Source of the DNA: UBA961 sp049426725
Lineage (GTDB): Bacteria > Bacteroidota > Ignavibacteria > Kapaibacteriales > UBA961
Length of the DNA: 64,000 nucleotides
Direction of reading: 5' to 3'
Assembly: GCA_049426725.1 (NCBI GenBank)
Contig: JBMSYN010000012.1
Span: 1-64,000, forward strand
Position 1 is the stretch's first letter. Each line of letters starts with the position of its first letter. Positions 35,950 through 44,728 of this stretch are shown here, one piece after another. The notes below the pieces were generated by a model. It was not told the DNA's origin. It saw nothing but the letters and a program-made list of their open reading frames with translations, and searched no databases. A program made the translations under genes and the position numbers.

Positions 35950-36950
35950 AATCTTTGATGCTCATATCATTTGGTATTATGCTTTTAATGGGTTTCAATA
36001 ATGAAATCCCCAGTCATATTCCCAAACCCAAGAGAGCATTACCGGATTCAAAGAAAGACTCTTCACGTATTGCATTGGGAAGAGCTTTATTTTATGATCC
36101 AATTCTCTCAAGAGATACAACCATTTCTTGTGCATCTTGTCATTCTCAGTATAATGGTTTTACACATTCAGATCATGCTTTGAGTCATGGCATTGAAGAT
36201 AGAATCGGAAAGCGAAATGCTCCATCACTGGTCAATCTTGCTTGGAGCGATGCATTCATGTGGGATGGTGCAAGTTTTTCTTTGGAAGCACAAGTATTGA
36301 CACCATTAACTGCACATCATGAAATGGACAATTCTTTGGATACAATCATCTATCGTTTAAAGATGCATGATAGATATCCATCAATGTTCTATGACGCATA
36401 TAAAGATAGTACAATCACTATTGCACATATTGTCAAATCAATTGCAAGTTTTGAATCGCAATTCATTTCTTTTCAATCACGATATGATTCTGTTCAAAAA
36501 GAGTTAACTGTGTTTACTGATCAAGAAAATACAGGATATGCTTTGTTCAAGCAACATTGCAATAGTTGTCATCAAGAGCCACTGTTCACAAACAATGCAT
36601 TTGCCGATAATGGTTTATCAATGAATAAAGCATTGCCCGATAGTGGAAGATATGCCATAACCAATGCCATGCAAGATATGCGTCATTTCAAGGTACCAAC
36701 GCTTCGGAATATTGTATACACATTCCCGTATATGCATGATGGCAGATTTTCGAGACTACGCGATGTACTCAATCATTATGCATACAATATTGACACAACT
36801 GATCTAAATCGAGACATAATAAAGCCAATGTATTTGACTTCCAATCAGATAACTGATGTGATGGCATTTCTGTATACTCTGACCGATAAGTCTTTCCTTT
36901 TTAATCCACGTTTTGGTGACCCAATGTATTTGCAGCGAGTAAAACAATGA
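35946..36950 (+). CDS. MbnH-like dihaem cytochrome (MauG/peroxidase family)
   Basis: This 334-residue protein carries two CxxCH haem motifs, at 62-66 (CASCH) and 205-209 (CNSCH), and the loop YMHDGRFSRL seen in dihaem peroxidases of the MauG/CcpA class. In the MbnP/MbnH pair it oxidises a tryptophan of MbnP. The reading starts at a TTG that overlaps the mbnP stop. This gives the basic residue expected at the front of a signal peptide; the ATG at 35958 is an alternative. The genes before and after are both coupled by overlap. Confidence 0.86.
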   Translation: MKSLMLISFGIMLLMGFNNEIPSHIPKPKRALPDSKKDSSRIALGRALFYDPILSRDTTISCASCHSQYNGFTHSDHALSHGIEDRIGKRNAPSLVNLAWSDAFMWDGASFSLEAQVLTPLTAHHEMDNSLDTIIYRLKMHDRYPSMFYDAYKDSTITIAHIVKSIASFESQFISFQSRYDSVQKELTVFTDQENTGYALFKQHCNSCHQEPLFTNNAFADNGLSMNKALPDSGRYAITNAMQDMRHFKVPTLRNIVYTFPYMHDGRFSRLRDVLNHYAYNIDTTDLNRDIIKPMYLTSNQITDVMAFLYTLTDKSFLFNPRFGDPMYLQRVKQ

Positions 36951-39370
36951 TTAGACTTTTATGCTTTCTTCTAAGTGCTACAACAGCATTTTCTCAAACA
37001 AATCCCATCATTACTTCTTGGCTGCAGAACACTACCATTGTGGGTAGTTATTATCAGAAGAATAATTCAACTGCAATAAGTAATAATATCATTGTCAATG
37101 TTCAAAAAGTTCAATATTCAACTACCAGTGTATATATAAATACCAATGGAATTCCAGCATATCCTACAGGACCTTTCCTTGATGGAAATCCGTCCCAGGC
37201 ACAAAGTCAAAATACCATTTTTAAATTTCCTTTAAATCCACAACAGAACACGGGAAATCCGACTGCAACAACAGGTGGAAATATTGGAATATTCATCAAT
37301 GGTGTTGCATTGTTTGATTATCGAGATGGTGTTTCGTGGAAGACATCGCAAAATAGATTACTGGGAGGTCCACTTGGAGGTCAAGGAGACAATGTATGGA
37401 ATCGAGATGCTATCGTTGCAGAAAGAATAGGTTTTGATTGTGCAAAAGGTCATCCGGCAATGGGAAATTACCATCATCATCAGAATCCCTCGGCTTTTAA
37501 ATTGGATAAAACGGTTATCTCAACCATTTGTTCATTATATGATTCCGACGGTTTATATACAATCAATGCCAATGTTCATTCTCCATTGATTGGCTTTGCC
37601 TATGATGGATTCCCAATCTATGGCGCTTATGGTTATAAGAACAAGGATGGATCAGGTGGAATAGTACGAATGAAATCTTCATATCAATTACGAAACATAT
37701 CTGTTCGAACTCATTATGCGGATGGGACTGATGTACTTGATGGTCCGGCAGTCAATTCTTCATATCCTCTTGGATATTTTCGCGAAGATTATGTGTATGT
37801 TTCTCACTCAGAGTCAGATTATTTGGACGATCACAATGGAAGATTTTGTGTTACACCCGAATATCCAAATGGCATCTATGCATATTTTAGTACTGTTGAT
37901 GATAATTGGAATTCAGCATATCCTTATGTGGTTGGTCCGACATTTTACGGAATTAAAACAGCTACCAAAGTACCAAGCATATCTGAGCCAACAACCGTCT
38001 ACACAATTCCGAACCCAACATTGGATATTTCTCCACCTTCAATAACAATTGCACCTGCAGCATTATCTGTCAATATTCAAGTCACTTCAAACACAGCCTG
38101 GAATGTTTCTAGTAATCAAGCATGGGCTATTCCATCCATTTTGAATGGAACAGGAAATACAGTTGTAGGCATACAGTGTGCAGAAAACAAAGGCATTGGA
38201 AGCAGAAATGCAACTATAACATTTTCTGCAAATGGACTACCCGCTAAAACAGCATTTATTACTCAAAGAGATAGTATTATCACTCTTTCTTTGAATAAAC
38301 AAAGCGTATTGTTTCCCGCTTATGCATCAACAGATAGCGCAGTATCTATTTCTTCCAATGCAAATTGGACAATAACCACATCTGATCCTTGGATCCATTG
38401 TAGTCCTATGGAAGGATCCGGAAATGCAAGTATCATCATCAATGCTGATGTGCATACAGATACAGTAAAGAGATATGGATCAGTCTCTGTACAAGCCGGA
38501 AACTCAATTATTAAAACAATTGCGATAACTCAACTTGATTCAGTTCATGTTCCATCAGTCATGGCTGCTGATATTGATACAATTTTTCTGAATGCTGGAA
38601 AGAATAGTTCTTATTCGTTCAAATTGGTTTCAAATACCCCATGGAAAGTAATATCTCCAGCTACATGGCTTAATATTCAACCTGATTCTGGAAATACTAC
38701 ACAGATGATAATGGTTACTGCAAAGGAGAATATTTCATCACCTAGAAAGTCGGTTATTCTCATCAAAGGGATCAATGTAAAAGATATAATGATACCCGTA
38801 ATTCAAAAAGATAGCATAAAATTGTCACTTACTCTGTCGGCAGACACTTTATATGTACCTGCAAAAGAAAAAGACCATTTCATCATTCTCACTTCAAATA
38901 CGCCTTGGAAGTGTCTTACTTATGATTCTTGGATTCATATTAAAAATGATACTGGAAATTCGAGTTCACTACTATCATTTACTACTACTCTGAATGATTC
39001 TAAATCAAAGAGATTAGGTACTATCCATGTTCAAGGATTATCTGTTCCTCAACAATCTTTAACTATCATTCAGTCTGATACTGTTCTTACACCAAGCAAT
39101 ATATCAGAATCAGCTATTGATGATGTTGTAAGTCTCTTTCCAAACCCTGCCAATGATCTACTTGTGATACAAGCAAAGTCGCTGATAAGGGAATCCCTGA
39201 CATTGAAACTTTTTGACATGATGGGAAGAGAAATAGACACAACGATGCTGTATCAAGGCAGCACCATTGCATTCTTTGATGTGTCCACCTTGTATGATGG
39301 AACATATCAACTCTCGATTATAGGAAGAGAGTATAATCTTCAACAAACAATTATTATTCAACATCAATGA
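36947..39370 (+). CDS. T9SS-secreted YHYH protein with BACON repeats
   Basis: This 807-residue protein has a signal peptide (1-16). A YHYH domain (about 20-345) carries the signature CAKGHPAMGNYHHHQNPSAF, rich in histidines. About four BACON-type beta-sandwich repeats follow (about 355-705; each with an NTAWNV/NANWTI-type strand and a closing ITQ). The C-terminal sorting domain ends QQTIIIQHQ. BACON domains usually aid carbohydrate or mucin binding. The YHYH domain has no settled function; its histidine cluster looks metal-binding. The gene overlaps both neighbours by ATGA-type junctions. Confidence 0.86.
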   Translation: MIRLLCFLLSATTAFSQTNPIITSWLQNTTIVGSYYQKNNSTAISNNIIVNVQKVQYSTTSVYINTNGIPAYPTGPFLDGNPSQAQSQNTIFKFPLNPQQNTGNPTATTGGNIGIFINGVALFDYRDGVSWKTSQNRLLGGPLGGQGDNVWNRDAIVAERIGFDCAKGHPAMGNYHHHQNPSAFKLDKTVISTICSLYDSDGLYTINANVHSPLIGFAYDGFPIYGAYGYKNKDGSGGIVRMKSSYQLRNISVRTHYADGTDVLDGPAVNSSYPLGYFREDYVYVSHSESDYLDDHNGRFCVTPEYPNGIYAYFSTVDDNWNSAYPYVVGPTFYGIKTATKVPSISEPTTVYTIPNPTLDISPPSITIAPAALSVNIQVTSNTAWNVSSNQAWAIPSILNGTGNTVVGIQCAENKGIGSRNATITFSANGLPAKTAFITQRDSIITLSLNKQSVLFPAYASTDSAVSISSNANWTITTSDPWIHCSPMEGSGNASIIINADVHTDTVKRYGSVSVQAGNSIIKTIAITQLDSVHVPSVMAADIDTIFLNAGKNSSYSFKLVSNTPWKVISPATWLNIQPDSGNTTQMIMVTAKENISSPRKSVILIKGINVKDIMIPVIQKDSIKLSLTLSADTLYVPAKEKDHFIILTSNTPWKCLTYDSWIHIKNDTGNSSSLLSFTTTLNDSKSKRLGTIHVQGLSVPQQSLTIIQSDTVLTPSNISESAIDDVVSLFPNPANDLLVIQAKSLIRESLTLKLFDMMGREIDTTMLYQGSTIAFFDVSTLYDGTYQLSIIGREYNLQQTIIIQHQ
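36993..37032 (+). repeat. 40-base direct repeat, copy 1 (5' end of first YHYH gene)
   Basis: This stretch is identical to 39422-39461. Both code for the mature N-terminus just after the signal peptide (QTNPIITSWLQNT). It marks the tandem duplication of the YHYH gene and is a potential recombination site. Confidence 0.9.
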
Positions 39371-40710
39371 ACAAAACAATGAAATTTGCATTGCTTTTGA
39401 TGAGCATTGTTACAATACATGCTCAAACAAATCCCATCATTACTTCTTGGCTGCAGAACACAAGCAAGCTTGGAAGTTATTACATGAAGAATAATTCAAC
39501 GCCAATAAGTAATAATATCAAAGCGAATGTACAATTGGTGAGATATTCTTCGAACAATGTATATGTTTCCACAAATGGTATTCCCACCTATCCAACCGGC
39601 CCTTTTCAGGATGGTAATCCATCACAGGCACAAAGTCAAAACGGGATATTTCGATTCCCCTTAACTGCATCAAAAAACACAGGAAATCCTGTCAAGACCA
39701 CCATGGGGAATATTGGATTATTCATCAATGGTGTTGCATTATTTGATTCTCGTGATGGGGTATCATGGAATAATGCCCAACAAAGAGTTGTGGGTGGACC
39801 AATCATGGGGAAAGGTGATGGAATATGGAATCGCGATGCAATCGTAGCTGAAAGAGTTGGATTTGATTGTTCCAAGGGTCATCCTGCAATGGGGAATTAT
39901 CATCATCATCAAAATCCATCAGCATTCAAATTAGATAAGAAAGTGATCTATGATGTATGTTCACTCTATGATGCTGAAGGACTTTATGCAATCAATCCTG
40001 CAATGCATTCACCACTCATTGGTTTTGCTTATGATGGCTTTCCTGTATATGGTGCTTATGCATTCAAAAATACTGATGGCACAGGTGACATTGTTCGCAT
40101 GAAATCGGGTTATCAATTGAGATCAATCACAAATCGCACTCATTTGGCTAATGGAACGGATGTAACTGATGGTCCTTCTGTCAATGGTACATTTCCTTTG
40201 GGGTATTTCATTGAAGATTATGAATTTATTTCTCATCCCGGAGAAAATGATTATTTGGATGAACATAATGGTCGTTTTTGCATCACTCCTGAGTATCCAA
40301 ATGGCACCTATGCTTATTTCTGTACAGTTGATGAACAATGGAATTCAACATTCCCTTATGCAGTTGGCCCAACCTTTTATGGTTCGATTGTTGCAGCCAA
40401 GGTAAATTCCGTTTCCGAACCGGTAGAAACATATACATCCATAAGCTCAATTCAAGAAATACAGTCATCAGGTTTTTCCATGTTTTTTGGCGGTAATGAT
40501 TTACTCATCATACAATCTCAAGACATCATCCGTAATCCTCTAGACATAAAGCTATATGATTTACAAGGAAGAATGATAGCCGGTACGGTTCTCGAACAAG
40601 GAAGTACGATTGCTCATATTGACTGTTCATTATTCCATGATGGAGTATATGCTTTACATATCTCATCCGGAGTGAAAACCATAGAACAACAAGTTATTAT
40701 CAAGCATTGA
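39367..40710 (+). CDS. T9SS-secreted YHYH protein, short paralogue
   Basis: This 447-residue protein repeats the architecture of its upstream neighbour without the BACON repeats: signal peptide (1-19), YHYH domain (about 20-345) with CSKGHPAMGNYHHHQNPSAF, and a C-terminal sorting domain ending QQVIIKH. The YHYH domains of the two are highly similar throughout, including a 40-base exact DNA repeat, so this is a tandem duplication followed by gain or loss of the BACON stalk. Its ATG overlaps the upstream stop (ATGA). Confidence 0.87.
   Translation: MNKTMKFALLLMSIVTIHAQTNPIITSWLQNTSKLGSYYMKNNSTPISNNIKANVQLVRYSSNNVYVSTNGIPTYPTGPFQDGNPSQAQSQNGIFRFPLTASKNTGNPVKTTMGNIGLFINGVALFDSRDGVSWNNAQQRVVGGPIMGKGDGIWNRDAIVAERVGFDCSKGHPAMGNYHHHQNPSAFKLDKKVIYDVCSLYDAEGLYAINPAMHSPLIGFAYDGFPVYGAYAFKNTDGTGDIVRMKSGYQLRSITNRTHLANGTDVTDGPSVNGTFPLGYFIEDYEFISHPGENDYLDEHNGRFCITPEYPNGTYAYFCTVDEQWNSTFPYAVGPTFYGSIVAAKVNSVSEPVETYTSISSIQEIQSSGFSMFFGGNDLLIIQSQDIIRNPLDIKLYDLQGRMIAGTVLEQGSTIAHIDCSLFHDGVYALHISSGVKTIEQQVIIKH
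39422..39461 (+). repeat. 40-base direct repeat, copy 2 (5' end of second YHYH gene)
   Basis: Identical to 36993-37032 and coding for the same mature N-terminus in the same frame. Purifying selection on protein alone would not keep every synonymous base, so the duplication is recent or gene conversion has acted here. Confidence 0.9.
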
Positions 40711-40734
40711 TTACATTGGGGATAACTTAAAGTA

Positions 40735-40762
40735 TTGACCTCATGATTTCCTCGTATACTTG
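40735..40762 (+). promoter_or_regulatory. Candidate promoter ahead of the channel-like gene
   Basis: TTG at 40735-40737 and TATACTTG at 40755-40762 are separated by 17 bases. The -7 element differs from TAnnTTTG at one position, and the spacing is slightly short. It lies in the 84-base gap after the YHYH genes, where a new transcript is likely to begin. Confidence 0.4.
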
Positions 40763-40794
40763 CACAAATACGTTTAACATGTACTCATTCTGAC

Positions 40795-41754
40795 ATGAAT
40801 ATCATTCTTGCTTTTTTGATATTGACTTCATTTGTTCATCCTGCAATCCAAGCAAAACCCGATACGGTGAAAATTGGAATGTATCTCACTTCATTACATG
40901 ATTTCAATCTATCAGATCATTCATTCAAATATGATGCATATTATTGGTGTAGATATACCAATCCTTCATTTGATTTCGCAAATGAATTCGAGGTGATGAA
41001 CTCTAATGATGTCACACTTGAATCGCCATATATTGAAACCATTGGAAATGAATATCTTTTCTCAACAAAAACAAAAGCTACAGTAAGACAATTATGGAAA
41101 ACGAAAGATTATCCATTTGACAAGCAAACGCTTGTAATATCAGTTGAATCCTCAAAGAATGATACAACCAAAATGGTTTTTGTATGTGATCATAAAAATT
41201 CTCGATATCAAGATTCCCTCCAAACATTACTTCCGGAGTGGAATATCAAAAACACAGATTTCACAATCACTTCATCAAAGTATTCAACAAATTTTGGCTC
41301 TGAGAATTTGGGGAATACAAGTTATAATTCATCATTTAACATGGTGATTCAACTAGAACGAAAAGAGTCATTTCTCGTTCTTTTTAAACTGATAACCGGT
41401 GTGCTCGTGGCTTTTGTTATCTCATGTTGTGTGTTTTTCATCAAGCCCTTTAATATTGATCCCCGTTTTGGTCTTTGTGTTGGTGGTTTGTTTGCAACAA
41501 TTGGAAATAAGTATATCATTGAAGGAATGGTCCCATCCACGAATGAAGTAACAATGCTTGATGACATTCACAATGTCACGCTTGTGTTTATCTTTCTCAT
41601 TATCACCATCTCAGTTATCTCTCTTCATTTATATGAGAAAGGTTCAACAAAATCATTGAAGCTTTCCAAGCTTATTGACAAAGTATCTTTCTATACCGTA
41701 GCCATTTCATATACTACATTACTTATCGGCATAATCGCAAGTCATATTTATTAA
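40795..41754 (+). CDS. Pentameric ligand-gated ion channel-like protein
   Basis: This 319-residue protein has a signal peptide (1-20) and a beta-rich extracytoplasmic domain (about 23-190). That domain includes the motif YPFDKQTL at 106-113, which matches the conserved FPFD/YPFD pre-loop motif of Cys-loop-type receptors. Four membrane helices follow (about 193-215, 225-241, 258-280, 298-318). This is the one-domain-plus-four-helix layout of prokaryotic pLGICs such as GLIC and ELIC. The second helix segment DPRFGLCVGGLFATIGN differs from a classical pore helix, so a diverged or non-channel member is possible. A starting ATG follows a recognisable promoter. Confidence 0.65.
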   Translation: MNIILAFLILTSFVHPAIQAKPDTVKIGMYLTSLHDFNLSDHSFKYDAYYWCRYTNPSFDFANEFEVMNSNDVTLESPYIETIGNEYLFSTKTKATVRQLWKTKDYPFDKQTLVISVESSKNDTTKMVFVCDHKNSRYQDSLQTLLPEWNIKNTDFTITSSKYSTNFGSENLGNTSYNSSFNMVIQLERKESFLVLFKLITGVLVAFVISCCVFFIKPFNIDPRFGLCVGGLFATIGNKYIIEGMVPSTNEVTMLDDIHNVTLVFIFLIITISVISLHLYEKGSTKSLKLSKLIDKVSFYTVAISYTTLLIGIIASHIY

Positions 41755-41779
41755 TGAAGATTGACTATCAATCGATGTT

Positions 41780-43378
41780 ATGAACATTTCAAAAATTATC
41801 ATCCTTTTCCTTTGTAGCATTACATTTTCTTTTGCTCAGAAAAATGTTGTTTTAATCATTGCTGATGATCTTGGACTAGAGTATTGTGGCTTTTATGGAA
41901 ATACCGGTGATACGGTCATAATGCCAAATGTACAGTCACTTCTTTCAAAAGGTATTCGGTTTACAAATGCTTGGTCCAATCCATTGTGCTCTCCTACAAG
42001 GGCGGGTATACTTACTGGACGATATAGTTTTAGGACAGGTGTTGGTGATGCAGTTGGAGGTCAAACCTCTAATACGCTTGACACATCTGAATTGACCATT
42101 CCAAGAATGCTGAACATTTATAATCCGAATGGTATAGCCAAAGCCAATATTGGAAAATGGCATCTTCATACTCCTATGCCGCAAAGCAATTTTTCAATTC
42201 CAATGATTATGGGATATGATTATTATGAGGGAAGTTTTAGTGGCTCTTTGCCAAACTATTATGCTTGGAATAAAATTAAGGATAGTAAAATCACAGTTTG
42301 TAGCACATATGCAACCATTGAAACCACAAATAATGCAATAGATTGGTGTAAGTCTATCCCCTCCAATAAACCTATTTTTTTATGGCTAGCATATAATGCG
42401 CCGCATACACCATTTAATCTACCACCGTCGAATTTACATTCCTATTCGAACCTAAAGGGGAATGCTCAGGATACAGCAACAAGTGTTGTTCCTTATTACA
42501 AAGCTATGTGCGAAGCATTGGACAGAGAGATTGGAAGATTGTTTGACTCTTTGAAAGCAGCCAATCGTTTTGATAGCACCGATTTCATTTTTATTGGTGA
42601 CAATGGGAGTGACCCCCGTGTCTACAAAGGAAATGGAAGAGCCAAAGGAAGTGTATATCAAGATGGAATTTGTGTGCCATTCATTGTTTCTGGTCCTTCA
42701 GTAAAAAATCCAGGAAGAGTTTCATCCGCCCTAGTCAACACACAAGATATTTTTGCCACCATTCTTGAACTATTTGGTTTTGTTGATTGGAAGAATCACT
42801 CTTTGCAAACTAAACCAATTGATTCCAAGAGTTTTCTCCCAATCATAAAAGCTGAAAATCAAATGACACGAGATTGGGTGTTTAGTGAAGTGTTTAGATC
42901 TACCCCAAATGCTTCTGACGGAAAAACGATGAGAAATCAAGAGTACAAATTGCTTGATTTTGACAATGGGACACAGAAGTTCTATAATCTTTCCTCAGAT
43001 CCAGATGAACAGCAAAATCTATTATTACAATCTCTTACTGAAACAGAAAAAAACAATTATGAATATCTCTGCCGAGAGATGACAAATCTTGTAGGTAAAA
43101 ATGGTTTCTGTTCTATAACTAGCATTGAAGAATATTTAAGTAATAATTCAGGAGTCATCTTCGATTCCGAACATGACTTGCTTCAAATACGAAAACATTG
43201 CAGTGATAATGCTCGTTTTGCATGCATATCATCAAATGGAAAAATTATGATTCAGCAGAATTTTGAAGATGAGTCTGACTTTCAGATCAATACTTCATCG
43301 CTTCACTCTGGAATATATACCGTCACTGTGGATTGTAATCACACTTCCATCAATCATCCCATTATCATTCAACGGTGA
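41780..43378 (+). CDS. T9SS-secreted sulfatase
   Basis: This 532-residue protein has a signal peptide (1-19) and a type I sulfatase domain: metal-binding IADDLG (Asp29, Asp30), the formylglycine signature C-S-P-T-R at residues 70-74, and a later FIGDNGSD metal site. The cysteine must be converted to formylglycine by a maturase encoded elsewhere. The C-terminal ~75 residues form a T9SS sorting domain ending HPIIIQR. It should desulfate sulfated polysaccharides outside the cell. Its end overlaps the convergent permease gene by 14 bases. Confidence 0.9.
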   Translation: MNISKIIILFLCSITFSFAQKNVVLIIADDLGLEYCGFYGNTGDTVIMPNVQSLLSKGIRFTNAWSNPLCSPTRAGILTGRYSFRTGVGDAVGGQTSNTLDTSELTIPRMLNIYNPNGIAKANIGKWHLHTPMPQSNFSIPMIMGYDYYEGSFSGSLPNYYAWNKIKDSKITVCSTYATIETTNNAIDWCKSIPSNKPIFLWLAYNAPHTPFNLPPSNLHSYSNLKGNAQDTATSVVPYYKAMCEALDREIGRLFDSLKAANRFDSTDFIFIGDNGSDPRVYKGNGRAKGSVYQDGICVPFIVSGPSVKNPGRVSSALVNTQDIFATILELFGFVDWKNHSLQTKPIDSKSFLPIIKAENQMTRDWVFSEVFRSTPNASDGKTMRNQEYKLLDFDNGTQKFYNLSSDPDEQQNLLLQSLTETEKNNYEYLCREMTNLVGKNGFCSITSIEEYLSNNSGVIFDSEHDLLQIRKHCSDNARFACISSNGKIMIQQNFEDESDFQINTSSLHSGIYTVTVDCNHTSINHPIIIQR

Positions 43379-44651
43379 TTCGAGATCGACTTTTTGTTAT
43401 CATATAACCAAATGCCATTACGATCACAAACAATATACTTCCATAAATTCCCGCATTGGTATCAAACATGAAGATGTTTATTCCCGTGAACAAACATGCT
43501 GCAATGAATAACAGAGCAACCAGATGAATCTTGATAGATAGTTTCTCTCCTTTTAGTTTATATAATGTTGCCATTCCAACACCTAGTCCGATACTATCAA
43601 TGAAGATTGTATAATTCAAAATCCTCTCGAATGATTCACCAGCATAGACACTAATCAAACTGATCGCCGTAAATACAGTCAAGGCAGAAAAACTCACTCC
43701 TTTTGCTTCATCCGATTGTGCAAATATTTTTGGCAGTACACCATCTTTTCCCATTGCTGAAATCACTCTGGGATTTGATAGCATTGATATATTCACATAT
43801 CCAAATACTGAAATCATGATAATCATGCTGACAATCAATGCGGCTGTGCTTCCAAACAATCGTTCCATCATGATGGCGGCAATAAATTTTGATTGCGCCA
43901 ATTCATGAAATCCAATCACTTGCACATAAGCCAGATTTGCCAATAAATAAATGCCAATGATAATCAATACGCCTAGTATGATTGCTCTTGGCAGCATCTT
44001 CTCATTATTGTTCACCTCACCACCAAAATTGATCGTTTGTTGATATCCACCATAGGTGAATGAAACAGCAATAAGTGCAAGACCAAATGATTCCCAAATG
44101 CCTCCTGAATGTGACTGAATGGCAGTCACTGTTTCTGTCGGAGGTAGGATACCAAGTGCTGAAATAATTGCCCCAAGCATGAACAATTTGATACCCATGA
44201 GTATGTTCTGAACAGTGGCACTTGTTCGCAGGCCAAGCAGATTAAGTCCATATAAAACAAAAATGAATAACGACGCTATGACTGTACTTGGCAAACCCAT
44301 TGCATAAGGCATCACATATTCGGCACCGATAATCGCAACCCCTGCGATTGAAGCAGCATTGGAAACAAGTATGATAATATTGATTGCAAATGCTAGCGTT
44401 GGTGAATATGCCCTTGCAAAGATGGAATAATATGCTCCGCTCACGGGCATCCGCTTGCCAATTTCAGCATATCCGATTGCGCCACAAAGAGCAATCAATC
44501 CGCCGGTGATCCATGCGACATAGTAGATCAATTCACTTCCTGCTCTTTGGGCAACAGTAGCAGGGGCTCGAAAAATGCCCATGCCAATCACGAGTGAAAT
44601 GACCATCATGGTGATGTCGAAGAAACGAAGTTGATGTTTTGCTCTATTCAT
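43365..44651 (-). CDS. APC-family amino acid permease
   Basis: This 428-residue protein has 12 predicted membrane helices and the APC N-terminal pattern MVISLVIGMGIFRAPA, with GLIALCGAIGYAEIGKRMPVSGAYY in helix 2-3. It should import or exchange amino acids, coupled to protons or by antiport. The substrate cannot be predicted. It diverges from the CrtY-Blh gene across a 77-base gap. Confidence 0.9.
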   Translation of the reverse strand: MNRAKHQLRFFDITMMVISLVIGMGIFRAPATVAQRAGSELIYYVAWITGGLIALCGAIGYAEIGKRMPVSGAYYSIFARAYSPTLAFAINIIILVSNAASIAGVAIIGAEYVMPYAMGLPSTVIASLFIFVLYGLNLLGLRTSATVQNILMGIKLFMLGAIISALGILPPTETVTAIQSHSGGIWESFGLALIAVSFTYGGYQQTINFGGEVNNNEKMLPRAIILGVLIIIGIYLLANLAYVQVIGFHELAQSKFIAAIMMERLFGSTAALIVSMIIMISVFGYVNISMLSNPRVISAMGKDGVLPKIFAQSDEAKGVSFSALTVFTAISLISVYAGESFERILNYTIFIDSIGLGVGMATLYKLKGEKLSIKIHLVALLFIAACLFTGINIFMFDTNAGIYGSILFVIVMAFGYMITKSRSRITVE

Positions 44652-44728
44652 TTAGGTAAATCCTCGATTTCAGTTCGTAAAAATAGACAAATCGAACTTT
44701 TCCTATCACATTTCTATGTAAATTCAGT

